Assembly: GCA_009602735.1 (NCBI GenBank)
Contig: WELA01003670.1
Location: forward strand, 921,558-971,477
DNA length: 49,920 nucleotides
From: Mesotaenium endlicherianum
Taxonomy: Eukaryota; Streptophyta; Zygnematophyceae; Zygnematales; Mesotaeniaceae
Direction of reading: 5' to 3'
A program made the translations under genes and the position numbers. Under the pieces are notes generated by a model. It saw only the letters and a list, made by a program, of their open reading frames with translations. It was not told the origin of the DNA and ran no database searches. Of the stretch, positions 11,801 to 22,915 are shown one piece after another; positions within the stretch are counted from its first letter, which is position 1, and the number at the start of each line of letters is the position of its first letter.

Positions 11801-12894
11801 TAGGTTTGTTTTTAAAATTATATATACAACCAAATGACAAGTTCTTTGAACAAGTGACAAACACACACTTCAAGCAATAGTAAATCATCATTTGGAACAC
11901 GAAGTTTAAGACTTTTTGACATTGAGAAATTTCAAGAAATAACAATCTGTTATTTGATCAAACAACAAAGATATTCAAATTTAAAGAAAAATTGTATTGC
12001 AACGTATTTTTTTTACAAGGTTCAACAAAAATTAAAATATTTTCATTCCGCCATTTTGCACTTTGCATTTGTTCCAAAATTATCCCAGGCAAAGATTGAA
12101 TTCGTAAATAATATCTTACACATAGATTTTTTCAACGGTGGTTTTCAACTTTCGAACGGTGAATGAAAAAAAAATATCAGTTTCAAACATTATTGGATTA
12201 TAGAGATTTGTTGAATTTTGAACTTGAAAAAAAAGAAAAAATTAAATATACAAAATCATAATGTATGATATTTTTGACATTTGAAAATTATTAACAACTT
12301 TTTTTTTGGTAGAAGCTAAATGTGTTGAAAATTTATGACACAAATAAAAAATTTGACATTTAGCATCAAACTTTTTGTCAAACTATCATTTTTCACCACT
12401 TTGCATATGTAAGATACATTCAAAAATTTGTAACAAATATAACATATTTTGAAAAAAACTTATGGATAAAGATTGCACTATAAATTATTATAATATAGGT
12501 AAACGATTGTATTCATATACTTGGAAAAAAAATATAACACCAAAATTTTCAATTACATATCAATAAACTCAATAACATGTAATTACGAAAGTGACAACAA
12601 ACAAAGAGTTGAATTTTGATAATTTTTGTAATTTTTTAGTATATTAAATAAAAAAATCTATTTATATTGAAAAATAAATACAACGACAGTACAAAGTGTA
12701 AATTATCAAATGGACGCAAATGTATAAAATAATTTAAAATATTAAAATTTGCAAAATTTCTCCCTTCTGTTATTCCGAGAATTACAGATGAAAGGCGTCA
12801 ATCTCCGGAGGTGCTGCAACGGCCGACAAATTTGGAGCCAATCAATAAGTTGTTTTGATATGTCCAGCAAGAGAAAAGTGTCCCTTGTAACCAG
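8881..12894. other. Gene-free, increasingly AT-rich
   Basis: Only short frames without domains (all under 115 codons, several reading through A/T runs). Around 10308-10372 there is a small direct repeat built on ATACCA(C/T)TGAT(C/T)ATGTC. From about 11100 the sequence becomes strongly AT-rich. A short GC-richer patch occurs near 11630-11690, with no feature recognised. Confidence 0.45.
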
Positions 12895-13079
12895 ACAATG
12901 CCTACTGCCACCCAGTGGTGTATGCGCATGAGCTTAATGGACCAATCGTGAAAGAGTATCTGCAAAAGACACGTCGCAAGGTGGTGAAGTCCGTAGATCT
13001 GATTGACGGACATGTTGACTTCAACGCTGTCATTAATGTGGCCACCAAAATAGGCAGCAGCAGGGGGCCTTTTCACTGA
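12895..13079 (+). pseudogene. Coding-like exon fragment in an AT desert, unrecognised
   Basis: After a possible acceptor (CCAG at 12891-12894), about 60 codons stay open to TGA 13077-13079, reading AYCHPVVYAHELNGPIV, then a basic KTRRKVVKSVDLIDGHV stretch, and ending SSRGPFH. Base composition and amino-acid balance are gene-like, unlike the surrounding AT-rich DNA. No start codon or partner exon is apparent, and I do not recognise the family. It may be a relic exon or transposon fragment. The overlapping minus-strand frame is less plausible. Confidence 0.3.
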
Positions 13080-15261
13080 GCTAAGCTGAAGGTATGATCA
13101 TTCACATATTGTCGTGGTGGACCCCTTTTCGAGGGCTGGGTATTAGTGACACTAAGGTAACATTATGTCAAGCACAATTCTAGATACACAACCAACTACC
13201 TTCTCTTCCATAGTAATTTTTGACTTACTTTGTTAGGTTGAATTAAATTTTGTATTGTTATTTATTCAATTTAATAATCATATATAATCTCTTACATCAT
13301 TTTTGGTTTTTCACAAAAAAAATGTCAGTTAACGAAGTCGTACTATGAATGTTATGTGCTTAAGGATAGGAAAGATTAAGTTATTAAATATGAAAAAGTA
13401 AAATAAAATAAGACAAAGATAATAAAACAGAGAGTGAATCTACATCATATTCTCGTTTATTCATTTTTGCCAATTTTTGCCAAAAATATGTGTATGCTAA
13501 ACGACCACATAATTTTTTTTGAAGAACGCGTCATCAATTCTATTCGCTGTAAAGAAAAATCGTCATAATAATAATTGAAAAATAAATAAATATCATCAAT
13601 CATAAAATATAGATTTTGTTACGTATACAAATTTATAGAATACGTCAACTAAAAACGTTTGATCAAGTCTATAATCTTGGATGGTACCATCAAATTGATG
13701 TCGTTATGATATCATTACAAAAAAAGGTTGATCAAGTCGGTAATTTTGGATGGTACCATCAAATCAATATCGTTATAATATCGTTATAGTGTCGTAATTG
13801 CAAATAAAAGTGGAATGCGTGGTTTACAAAACATGTGATGAAAAGTTTTATTAAATTCGTATGACTTACGATGCGGATACGTTCAATCGAGTAAATATAA
13901 AAATTTGTTCATGTTCATAGCAATTCAGTTGGTTCAAAAAACAATTATTGATGTTGAATATTTTTTTAAAAAAGCACACGGTTTTTCTATATTATATCAA
14001 AAACAATTTAGAGTATTTTTATTTTTTTAAAAATTATTGCTAAAATTTACCAACAATGTTTTGAAACATCTCCTATTAAAAAACGTTGTACCGTATACCA
14101 TTGGAAAGTAGTAACTTACATGATTTAGCACAAAAAAAAAAGGTACAAACAATATTATTATGTATCAATCAAAGAATGTTAATATACTTACAAATTGTTA
14201 TACACTACGCTGTAATTTATATTGTATTTGAATTTATGTTGTGTTATTGATATATTATACATCAATAATTAAAAAATTATAAAGTATATGAAATGATAAT
14301 ATATTTAAGGATGAAAAACGTTGACAATTTTTAGTTAGAAATAATGTAAGAGATTTCATGAGTCTAATCTAAAAAAATGTTCATAATTAAAAGAGTGATA
14401 TTAAATTCGTTCAAGACAATTGAAAAAAAGTAAAATTGATGTTACAGTGTTTTATATTTGGCTATAGTTGTAAGAAGCTTGTACTTGCAAATTTGATGAA
14501 TATTTTACAATAAACACAACAAAAAAAGATGCAAACAACATTTTTGAAAATGTTAATACCGCCACGCATACAATATTATGATGTTTAAACAGCAGTGTGT
14601 CTCTCTTATTATTGTATTTGTGAAAATAATTTATATCAATTTGGCACATTCTTAAGAAATTTGATTCTGTCGTCATGTCGCGTAGAAGTTTTGTATTTAT
14701 TTTTTAAGGAATGATTATGATGAATGTGTTGATTCTTACTTTAAATTCTTTTTTTTGTATGCACCAAAATTGTTGATATATATGTACACACAAAATAAAA
14801 AATTTCTATATGTATGTCATGCATACCTAACGTTACCCTCCTCCAAAAGAATTGGTTGAAAACAATATTTAAATCCAATATATTTGATTAACTATCTTAT
14901 ATAAATTATATATATTTATAATGATTGTAGTATAATAACATGTCTTTTATTTCTACTAATTTAAGTGAATTATTGTTCAACGGGTACAATTACAATTAGA
15001 GTGAAGATGTAGTCATAATTCGCCATGAAGAAGACGGTTGCATTCAATTGATAATTTGATTCTCTTGATTATTACTATATTTATTTTTTAGTATGTTTCA
15101 TAACTTGAATATTCATTACTTATCTTTTTTCAGTTATTAAAATTACTTATCAAATACTTTTTTTTCAAGTGACAGAATTTTCAATTTTTGGTTAATTCCA
15201 TTGTGCGACAAAAAGACTTAAGTTTTTTTGTCGTCTTTTTTTACTGCAAAAAATGCATGAT
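13080..15261. other. AT-rich gene-free region
   Basis: Very AT-rich with long A and T runs. Apart from the tandem pair at 13660-13795, no feature is supported. Confidence 0.5.
13660..13795. repeat. Two-copy ~69-bp tandem duplication
   Basis: TGATCAAGTC(T/G) followed by TTGGATGGTACCATCAAAT and a TCGTTAT(G/A)ATATC stretch occurs at 13660 and again at 13729. Each copy contains the palindrome GGTACC and short TGAT/ATCA inverted motifs. The copies differ at several positions, so the duplication is not recent. Confidence 0.7.
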
Positions 15262-15429
15262 TTAACCATGTGAAAAGTGATGGTGATTGTACTGGAAAAA
15301 AAACTGAACTTCAAGTTTTTGTAAAGTGGTGTTAATTTTTTCTTCATATATTAGTGATCTCAAAGATTCCATACGTATATGCAAGAGCAAGAGAGGGAAC
15401 AACAGTGGCAACAGCGACTTCATAACGTG

Positions 15430-15980
15430 TAATAAAGTTGGCCAAATTTTTTTTGGTACTGGTATTGTGCTCATGCCAGCCATGTTGCGCTCCTCGTTCA
15501 GCTCCCTCTCCAATTGGTCCTGTCTGGTGCCAGTGTCCTGCACCGGCATCTTTCCCTTGTCCTTCTTGCGTTCACGAATCAAAACTTGCATCACTTGGAC
15601 AAGTGTATTCACCTTCTGCGAGAGCTCCAACACCTGAGGATCAGGAACTTGCTGCTGAAACAGACGAGCGGCATCCACTTGACTGAAGGAGAGTGGAAAG
15701 GCTGCCACTCGCTTTGCTACCATTCCCTCTTGAGTCATTTTAATGAGTGGCTCTCTGTCTTTCTTTGACAGGGCCTCTAAGCTAAGCCCAGAACCGTTAC
15801 CAGCCTCAGATTGCTTCCTCTTATCTACAGCCCGCTTCGCTTTTAATTCAGGTGAAGTCGCCATCCTCACACTGCCTGTGAGAAGGTTGGCAGAGATATG
15901 TCGACGCGCTAACTCCTGAAGCTTCTTCCATAAATTTGTGACATGATGAAGAAGATCTAAGAAGCTACTTTCTATTGTGA
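15430..15980 (-). CDS. Exon-like frame of an unrecognised, coiled-coil, gag-like or transposon protein
   Basis: On the minus strand an acceptor-like TTGCAG at 15986-15981 precedes an open frame that runs through LDLLHHVTNLWKKLQELARR, an in-frame ATG (15870), a Lys/Arg-rich stretch (ELKAKRAVDKRKQ), SFSQVDAARLFQQQVPDP and a heptad-like region LELSQKVNTLVQVMQVLIRE. It then becomes charged (RKKDKGKMPVQ, LERELNEE) and loses coding character near 15430, close to an A-run, although it stays open to 15262. The coiled-coil plus basic composition would suit a retroelement gag or a transposon accessory protein. The KLQELAR motif recurs at about 1.25 kb. No domain is recognised, and the function is unknown. 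Confidence 0.35.
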
Positions 15981-15986
15981 CTGCAA

Positions 15987-17643
15987 TGAAAGAAAATGTA
16001 TGTCATTTAGTAATCAAGTAGTTACTATGGATTCTAGAATACTGACGTGTGAGATGACTTGTATCTAGGTTAGTGCGGTAGCGCTATTACTACTAAATTG
16101 AAAATTATTTCGTATATTAATCTACTTCAAACTTTGTTCTGTGACATGTCTGCGAAATGTCACAAAATTTTAAATTTGTCCAGCACAATTAATATCTGTA
16201 AGTTATTCTACAAAAATGAAGCTCCATGAGACTCTACCGGATTGCGTTGCGGGTCCGGAAAAAATCCCCGCATGCCGTATATGGACGGGATTTTTTTAGC
16301 GTATAGCTAGATAGTATACCCTGCCCCAAATTGAAAATTTTACTCTCATGTAGTTCACGTGTGAATAACGTGTAGTCAACATAGTAATGGGATGTGCTGT
16401 AGCTCCAAATCTTTGATCTCGGGTGCAAAACTGCAATCTGTAGGCTCCTGTTTTCACAAGGGTTGTTCGTTCGTCCCTTCATGGAACTAGGAGCAGGCGA
16501 TAGCCTGTATGATGATGTTTTTTTTAAGTAGTCTGATGTGTACGAATCATGTTGTGAGGGGAAAGTCATATTGTGACAGAGGTTTTGTAGGACAACAGTT
16601 TAAGGTGTTAGAGGAGTAACTTGTAAGAGCTGGTGAGGAGAGTCTAGCTGAGATCTCAGAATTGCTCAGTGAAGGCTATAGTGCACTAATTATCCATTGG
16701 TGCAGATCGATTCCTCGGGTGGTCCCAAAAAGTGTGGCACCTTCGCACTACCCCTCATGTCCAACATAGTTCCATCAATAAAGTTGCAGTAACAAAATTT
16801 CACAAAGAAAATTCTATCGAAAAAGTTATCTCAGTACTTGAGTATTTTTTCAAATCTACACATCTTCTATTTTAGCCTCATAGATGTAGGGCTCAGACTC
16901 ATCCACCATATACAGGCAACCTCACACTCAACTCCATTCTCCTCAGCTATAGCCTCCGCCACCATCACATACTCATCATAGCCAAATCTGGCTGTTAGAA
17001 CACTCACTCTCTTGGAATGTTGAGGAGCTATCTCTCTCGTTTGTACACCAAAAAGACAACACGCCTATAACAGGTACATCATAAATCCAAAAAAGACCAA
17101 ACGATACAGGTCAGAAAGTTGAGACTGCTGAGCACATTATCAAACAAAAAGTATTATGTGTTACAATAACATCATTTCATAATATTTGAACAAACCTCTG
17201 TTTGTTTTACATTTTGAGATTATTGAAAAATTTCAAAACCCACACTTGCCTTTGAAGCATCGATTGTTCATATTGCACCTAACATTGTTCCTCAAATGTG
17301 ACTCTACAAATTTCAAAATAAGAGCTTGAGAAGGCTACCAATGAATAATTGTGGAGGCTTATAATTCTTATTGTTATCTAACTTCAAGAAGTCAAAGGCT
17401 ATCACAGCAGAGACTTCTTGACTCACATAACACTAATTCCTTCATGGAAATATAATCTAGATAATAATTTCTTAATCTTCATTGAATTGGTTGGGTTGGC
17501 CAATAAGACAGCACGTCTATAAGTGGTACAAATCATAAAAGAAAAACACCAAATTCAACAATTAAACTCATTATCAAAAGTAGATTGTCTTGCAAACTCA
17601 TGTGGTACCTTGGCACCACATAATAACTGATGCACTTGCCATA
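15987..17643. other. Mostly non-coding interval
   Basis: Apart from the exon-like segment at 16868-17064, no gene is supported. The 111-codon minus frame near 16234-16569 has no recognisable domain and mixed composition. Confidence 0.4.
16868..17064 (-). pseudogene. Exon-like fragment, weakly transketolase C-terminal-domain-like
   Basis: A minus-strand frame of about 65 codons opens after an acceptor-like GTTATAG and ends at TAG 16869-16867. It reads TREIAPQHSKRVSVLTARF, then YDEYVMVAEAIAEENGVECEV and SLSP. The pattern of a strand (VSVLTA), an Ala-rich helix, E-x-G-x-x-C/A-E-V and S/T-L-x-P resembles the C-terminal transketolase-fold domain of E1-beta or DXS-type enzymes. The resemblance is short, and the following residues do not keep the usual DLR motif. 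I see no neighbouring exons. Treat it as a coding-like relic of uncertain family. Confidence 0.25.
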
Positions 17644-18363
17644 TGAAATGAATCGACTTACCAAATAGGCGATTAACAATTAATGAAAATCTTTATATCA
17701 GCAAGTAATCTTTATGGTATTTTCTGTTTACCGATTAAACAGCAGAAGACAACCCACTAGCAGTGGACAATACTTCGTTTGTCAAATGTAAGTAAACTAG
17801 CATCAATAATGCATTCAGTAAACTCATACATAAGCAAGGTTAGAACACAGTGCGTGTCAATGGCTTCTCGCCTTGGATTCAAATCTCTCTCAGTAAACGG
17901 TACAAAAGAGTTGGCCTCGTTTCCGAATGCCAAACTTGAGACCAATACCTAGCATATGTACATGGAATGAGTTTACTGTTCAACGATCAGTGCGATGGCA
18001 CCGCCTACCCGGGAGTTAACCACGTTGGTAGGACCTCGGATAACCAAATCCACCGCCATCTCCTATCATCCCGAATCGCCATCCATCCAAAGGATGTCCT
18101 CTGGCCATTCATCTAGCATACCACACTTAGATGCATGTCTAGGCAATTCGTTGCTACCGAGTACGGAAGTCAGGTGGCTATTAAAGAATGTATAAGCAAG
18201 CTGACTTAAGTTGACTTCAGCCTGCTGCTTCCGACTGAATCATTTAACTGATACTTTCATGAAGTCCAACAGACTGAATATTAACTAAAGTTCAGCAGGC
18301 TGAACTTGTTTAGCTGTTATATTTAAATGAATATTATATCTACCAATATACTGATTCATTACA
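17644..18363 (-). mobile_element. Isolated LTR, family A
   Basis: A 720-bp block begins TGAAATGAATC and ends GATTCATTACA on the plus strand, giving short terminal inverted repeats. Related full-length copies lie at 26150-26867, 42732-43452 (opposite strand) and 45689-46423. No primer-binding site adjoins the left side and no polypurine tract the right, so it stands alone. The flanking pentamers (CCATA and CCGTT) do not match, unlike the family-B solo LTRs. It could be a recombinant solo LTR or a rearranged remnant. Confidence 0.8.
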
Positions 18364-18641
18364 CCGTTGGCCTTGTTAAGGATCAAGTGTATCCGCTAAG
18401 GTGACATATGTTGCTCCTTTTTGGACAAGTTTTCACACGTCTAATATTTTCTTATTTATTCTACGCAGCAAACTCTCGAAAAGGTTACTTTCACTGTAGT
18501 CTCTGCAATGGGAGTTGAGCCTGCCCATCCTATATCCTCATCTCTTTCTAGGTTTACTCTTGTCTAAGGCCTTGCTTATTGTGAGGTGCACTCCTTGTCA
18601 ACCTGGTGTCCTTGGTGTCCTTGAATAGTTGGTGTGCATCT
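18364..18641. other. Spacer, no feature
   Basis: Short interval between the isolated LTR and the first recognisable residues of the transposase-like pseudogene. Nothing supported. Confidence 0.4.
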
Positions 18642-20355
18642 TCAGACTTCATCCGCCAGCCACTTGCAGGTTGGTTCGACGCGAGGGATGCCCGTAGAAT
18701 TGATGTGCCACTTGCTAAACTTAGTGGTCCATTCACGCTAGGTACGGGACCACATCCCAAACACGTGTAGCTAATGGAAATTGCCACGTGGCTCAAGCAA
18801 TATTAGCCCATCTACGACTCTGAATATCTTGCATTTGCCATGCCAAATGACTCGTAGACTGGTTGTGCATTGGCTGTGAGCCACAAGGACGGGGAGATTC
18901 AACTTGCTCAAGCTACAACCTATTGGCATTGGCATACGTTTGAACATGACTGAACCAGTAGACACATGCAGGGCATGCCTTCCCTAGGCTGTACTTGGTA
19001 GTTGCTCGTTTCCTACATAGGATATGTACTTTTTGTAGCCTTGAGTAAAGGAAATGAATATTAGGATGTGGGAGTGAATCCGAGTGATACAAGAGCAATA
19101 AGAAGGAAGTTTTTGACAGCTCTCTTTAACTCCCACTCTGTTTTGCCCTCTTGTTCTATACGCAGGCCTTCCTCAAAATGTGTAGACATCCTTGCTGAAA
19201 GCGTCTAAAGTGCTTCTTAGAGCATGCTATGACCAAAGTATGCAGAATTCAATGTGAGGTCATGTGAGAACCATGGTGAGTCAAGCAAGTAGCTGGCCTG
19301 TAATATACTTTTTCAAGCCAAATCATGGCAGAAGGCTGACCGCCTTTGGTCAAAACAATTCAAAATTGCGATGAAATGTAATGCTGAAGGTCGGACTCAC
19401 TATTAGGTGTGAACCACCTCTGTGACTCGGATTGGTTGCCCTCGATTATCAAAATTATCATTTCTATTTTCACCCACTGGTTGAAAAAGTGGAAGTTGCA
19501 AATAATGAGTATGGCCAAGTTGATGATTCCGAGTCCTCACTACCTTGTTTTATGCATGCATCTTACTGTTGTATAACTTCTGAATTTGGACAGTGGTTTG
19601 CTAGCTGTTGATGTTAATGGTAGTGATCGTCTGGACTATGGTGTAGCCAAGCAAAAATCTAACTTTTTTCATAGGCGTGCGCTTGTTGAGCTTCTTGGTC
19701 CTCTGAGTACTATGTGCTACCTTTGTATTGGTGCATGTGTTCAGATGCAATGTTTGACAAGGGCATGGCTCCTACTGTTCGCATTAGTCTTCTATTTTGC
19801 GCCCTTGTGTTCTCTAGGTACTAGCTTGCTTAGGTGCAGTCAAGTGGGCTTAAAGTCCAGCTATGTTTCCCATCTATGCAGGTGTTTATTGACCTTGTTA
19901 CCATTGTCTATGGTGTCCTTTGGCTTGTGATACTGTATCGTGACCACTTTCCTATTGAACCTTTTTTCCCTTGGCTATTTGGTAGTGACCAGTGTGAAAG
20001 ATTCTTCTCTAAAGTTTGGACGTTTGTTTGAAATCAGCTTGAGTTTGATATCTTTCAGCTTCTTGGTCTTGTTCGTAGATTTCATACGCAAGCTGGTATG
20101 CTTGCAGACAATGAAGTCCATATGCCTGATTTTATTTTGAAAGAGGGGTACAATAGATCAAATTACACTCGGGATTCTTCTTCTGTGCCTCCTATGTATC
20201 CTTCAAACAAGTCTATTTGTGACTTGCATGCGGAAGAATTTTTTTGTATACAAGTGTATCTTGTGCACCTTGGTATGGAGCCAGTTTTGCAGGCTGCTGG
20301 TAAGTGGTATGTTCCTCCCATGAAGAATGAAACAGATTATACACTTGGCAACTGA
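18642..20355 (+). pseudogene. Decayed transposase-like protein, superfamily not assigned
   Basis: A plus-strand frame starting at 18642 stays coding-like for several hundred bases despite stops. It reads FIRQPLAGWFDARDARRIDV, PLAKLSGPFTLGTGPHPKHV, PIYDSEYLAFAMPNDS, CALAVSHKDGEIQLAQATTY and later NPSDTRAIRRKFLTALFNSH. Further on, in one frame from about 19747 to 20355, it reads DKGMAPTVRISLLFCALVFS, FIDLVTIVYGVLWLVILYRD, FPWLFGSDQCERFFSKV, then TGA (20029-20031), then LEFDIFQLLGLVRRFHTQAG. The aromatic helices followed by GSD-x-CE-x-FFS resemble the closing acidic motif of DDE transposases; that is inference. At least five in-frame nonsense codons make it a pseudogene. It runs directly into the downstream exons at 20428-22915. 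Confidence 0.5.
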
Positions 20356-20427
20356 CAATGGTGATGTGGACTTTGATGGTCTTGGTGTTGATGAAGCCCA
20401 ACTGGATTGTCATGACCTATAGAGGTT

Positions 20428-21644
20428 GTGGATGTTGATTGTGGTTCTCATGATGGCCCTTTTGGCCCTGAGGATGGGAATCAAAGTGATACTGCTCAAG
20501 TGCTGTCTATGCCAGCGCTAGATTCAGTTATCCATGTTCTCGCAGGCACTGTGGAAAATGCGGGAGGTGTGGATGCTTGTAGTGGCAAAGATTCCCAACT
20601 GGCAATGGTGGACCTTCTAACGAAGCTGCGCATCTGCAGGCTGCCGATCATCTACAGGCTTATGGCTTGTCTTCCTCCATGCTTCCCCCTGTCTTTAATA
20701 AGTCCTTGAGCATTGCTTACGATTTTCCTTGTTCAAGTAGTGAGGCACTTGCTGATGTACAGGATGTAGGGTGCTTACCTTCAAAAGCCAATTCTAATCC
20801 TGATTGTACCGAGTTAGAAGACAAAAAAATGGTCCTCTTTTTTGAAGGCTCCCTTCTCTAGGGAGGAACCTAATGTTGTTGTTAAGAATCCAAGAGCCTC
20901 ACAAATGCAATGTGCAAATGAGAGCATGCGTATGGTTGAGTACCATCGTGTGTCTCATACCCCATTTGCGGGAGGTAAGGTGCATAAGAGTCATGCTTTG
21001 AAGATGATTGGGGGTGGCCTTGACAACAAGTTTGAAAATAGAGAATGCGTTTTCGCACACAAGCAAAATATTTTATTATTGCGGATGATGAAGATGACAC
21101 TGGCTTTGAGTACGATCAGTGTTATCAATTAATATTTGTGAAAGGGCATCCCTTGTGTGTAACTTATGGGCGTACACTAAAGTTGAGGAAGGGTGTTAAC
21201 AACACTACACATCCTCGTAGATCCATGAGTTGCAAGGATGTTGATAGTGGTGTTGCAATTGTGTTGCCTTTTCACTTTCACTCATATGCTGATGATGGTG
21301 AAGTTGCATTTTTCACTGTTTTGCGCAATGTTGGCAACTGGCGCCTGTATCCTCTCAACCAGCTAGGATGTAAGGTTGAAGTTGAAAGTGAATGTGGAAA
21401 TTTCTTCAAAGTGACTAACCATTTTCCCACTCAGGGTGGACCCCACATTAATGTTCTAGCTGGCCAGTCTCTTGTGTGTGATAAGGAGATCATGCAAAAT
21501 GAGAGAACGAGAATCTCGCGCATGAATGTCAAGCAGCTAAAAGCGGAGATGTCATTGCGCAAGCTTAAGCAACAGGGCTGCACGACGCAACTGTGTGAAT
21601 AATTGTTTTTGTCTTTCCTCATAAAGGAAGCTGCCCGCCTCACT
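20428..21644 (+). pseudogene. Continuation of the 18.6-22.9 kb gene, with a SAP-like end
   Basis: The coding remains continue after 20355 in changing frames: an acidic/Ser-rich part (20428-20861), then PFSREEPNVVVKNPRASQMQ onward, then a frame change near 21045 (NKFENR to MRFRTQAKYFIIADDEDD). From 21045 about 190 codons are open, with KGHPLCVTYGRTLKLR, a GVAIVLPFHFHSYADD strand-rich part and, at the end, MNVKQLKAEMSLRKLKQQG followed by TTQLCE. That last part looks like a SAP helix-extension-helix DNA-binding motif interrupted by TAA at 21600. The frame then continues to LFLSFLIKEAARLT and a GTAAGT donor at 21645. It was probably part of one transposon-encoded protein. The SAP assignment rests on the Leu/Lys/Gly spacing only. 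Confidence 0.42.
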
Positions 21645-21905
21645 GTAAGTGTTCTTCCTCTTGTATGTCACTTACTGTTATCTATTTTTTGCTCTTGTTT
21701 TGTACTCAACACTCGCCCATATGCTTTTTGCTGCAAGCCTTCACAAGTCCTACTCTACGCTGTACTGAAGAGGTCACAATCCCAAATGCTCCCTTCGCTG
21801 TAAGTTTATTTGCCAAAAAAATTTATGACATCCCGCATTCTATTCATCCCCACACTGTGCACTTTTTTTTCAGATACAACTGATCACATATTGTTATGTT
21901 TGCAG

Positions 21906-21974
21906 GTGTGTATGTCTCCTCTTGCAGCCTTTAATGTCGACAAGCGGCCTCAACTTCCTCCCGCTGCATTCGAT
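21906..21974 (+). pseudogene. Small exon of the same gene
   Basis: This 69-bp exon has a TTTGCAG acceptor (ends 21905) and a GTAAGT donor (21975). It reads VCMSPLAAFNVDKRPQLPP and ends AAFD, in phase 0. A similar short coding stretch (AFTSPTLRCTEEVTIPNAPF, ending at the GTAAGT after 21799) lies just upstream, with a less clear acceptor. Confidence 0.45.
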
Positions 21975-22252
21975 GTAAGTGTTCTGCAACATTTTTGAGA
22001 AGGTTTACTTATTATGCTATAAGTCTAGATGTTATTTAGCTCATTACATTGTGAAGTTTCATATGAAGTGTGATGAAAAAGTAATGTGAACGCACTTTTT
22101 TTCTTAGTCGCTTACACCCTGCATGCAAAATATGCATGGTAGTCATGTGTGCCATTTACTTGTTGTGTCAAATTTGGTTCAAATTACTACGAGTCATTGA
22201 AAATGTGTCATTCAAATAGAAACTTAATCCTTAATATGTGAATGTTGTGCAG

Positions 22253-22915
22253 GTACCTATTAGTGAATCATCAAAATCCAATGTTGAGTTGCCATGTGAA
22301 GTGCCTGCTTCAGCAACATTTGTGGCTCAACCTCCTATGGTTCGTGAGTCCACAGTTGCTGCTGTCGCAGTCCCTTTTTCGGTACTTCACAGTTGTGGAC
22401 CTATTCCACACACGCCTCCACCTGAGTGTTTGACAGGCCCTGTTCCAGAGATAGACCATCGCTCTGGGCATGGCTTGCCCTCTGCCTATTATCTAGTAGT
22501 GCCGTCCCCTTCGTTCCCCCTTGCATCCCCGCATATGAGTTCTCATGGCTGTCCGCCGCATCCCTTTGGCTTTGGTGGTTTTGTACCCTACCCATTCATC
22601 CAGCCATCCATTGCTAATTTCAACAATATCTCTCTTGCCCAATTCTTCCAATCTATGGCCTCTCCAACTGCCATGTCTCCTCACTTGATAGTCCCACCTT
22701 CCCTCTTATCTGCTCAGCAATCCATGGGTCATCAATTGACCCCTTCACAATATCCTGGATCTAGTGCTCTTGGGCCGCAATTATTATTCCCCTTTCTGGC
22801 TTCTTTGCCTGCTGTCGCTAGTGGCAGCATCTGTGCATACCCTTCCGCCTCGCTTTTAACCCAGGGATCTTCAGAAGTAGGACAGGATGCCAATAGAAAC
22901 TTCTTTAGAACATAA
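22253..22915 (+). pseudogene. Terminal exon: Pro/Ser/His-rich tail of the same gene
   Basis: After a TTGTGCAG acceptor (ends 22252), an open frame of 220 codons runs in phase 0 to TAA 22913-22915. It is rich in Pro, Ser, His and hydrophobic residues (GPIPHTPPPECLTGPVPE, SPHMSSHGCPPHPFGFGG, SPHLIVPPSLLSAQQSMG). It looks like a low-complexity, possibly activation-domain-like tail. This exon is intact, but because the upstream exons of the same apparent gene carry nonsense codons and a frameshift I list it with the pseudogene. Alternatively the 21.9-22.9 kb exons belong to a separate host gene whose 5' end I cannot place. Confidence 0.4.

Noticed and set aside
9005..12166. Several 60-114-codon frames in the AT-rich region
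   Set aside because: They contain A/T-run translations, lack domains and overlap one another in opposite strands.
17995..18195. Small frame MAPPTRELTTLVGP and its relatives at 26500 and in the other LTRs
   Set aside because: The frame lies wholly inside the LTRs and recurs only because the LTRs are homologous; no start context, domain or consistent length.
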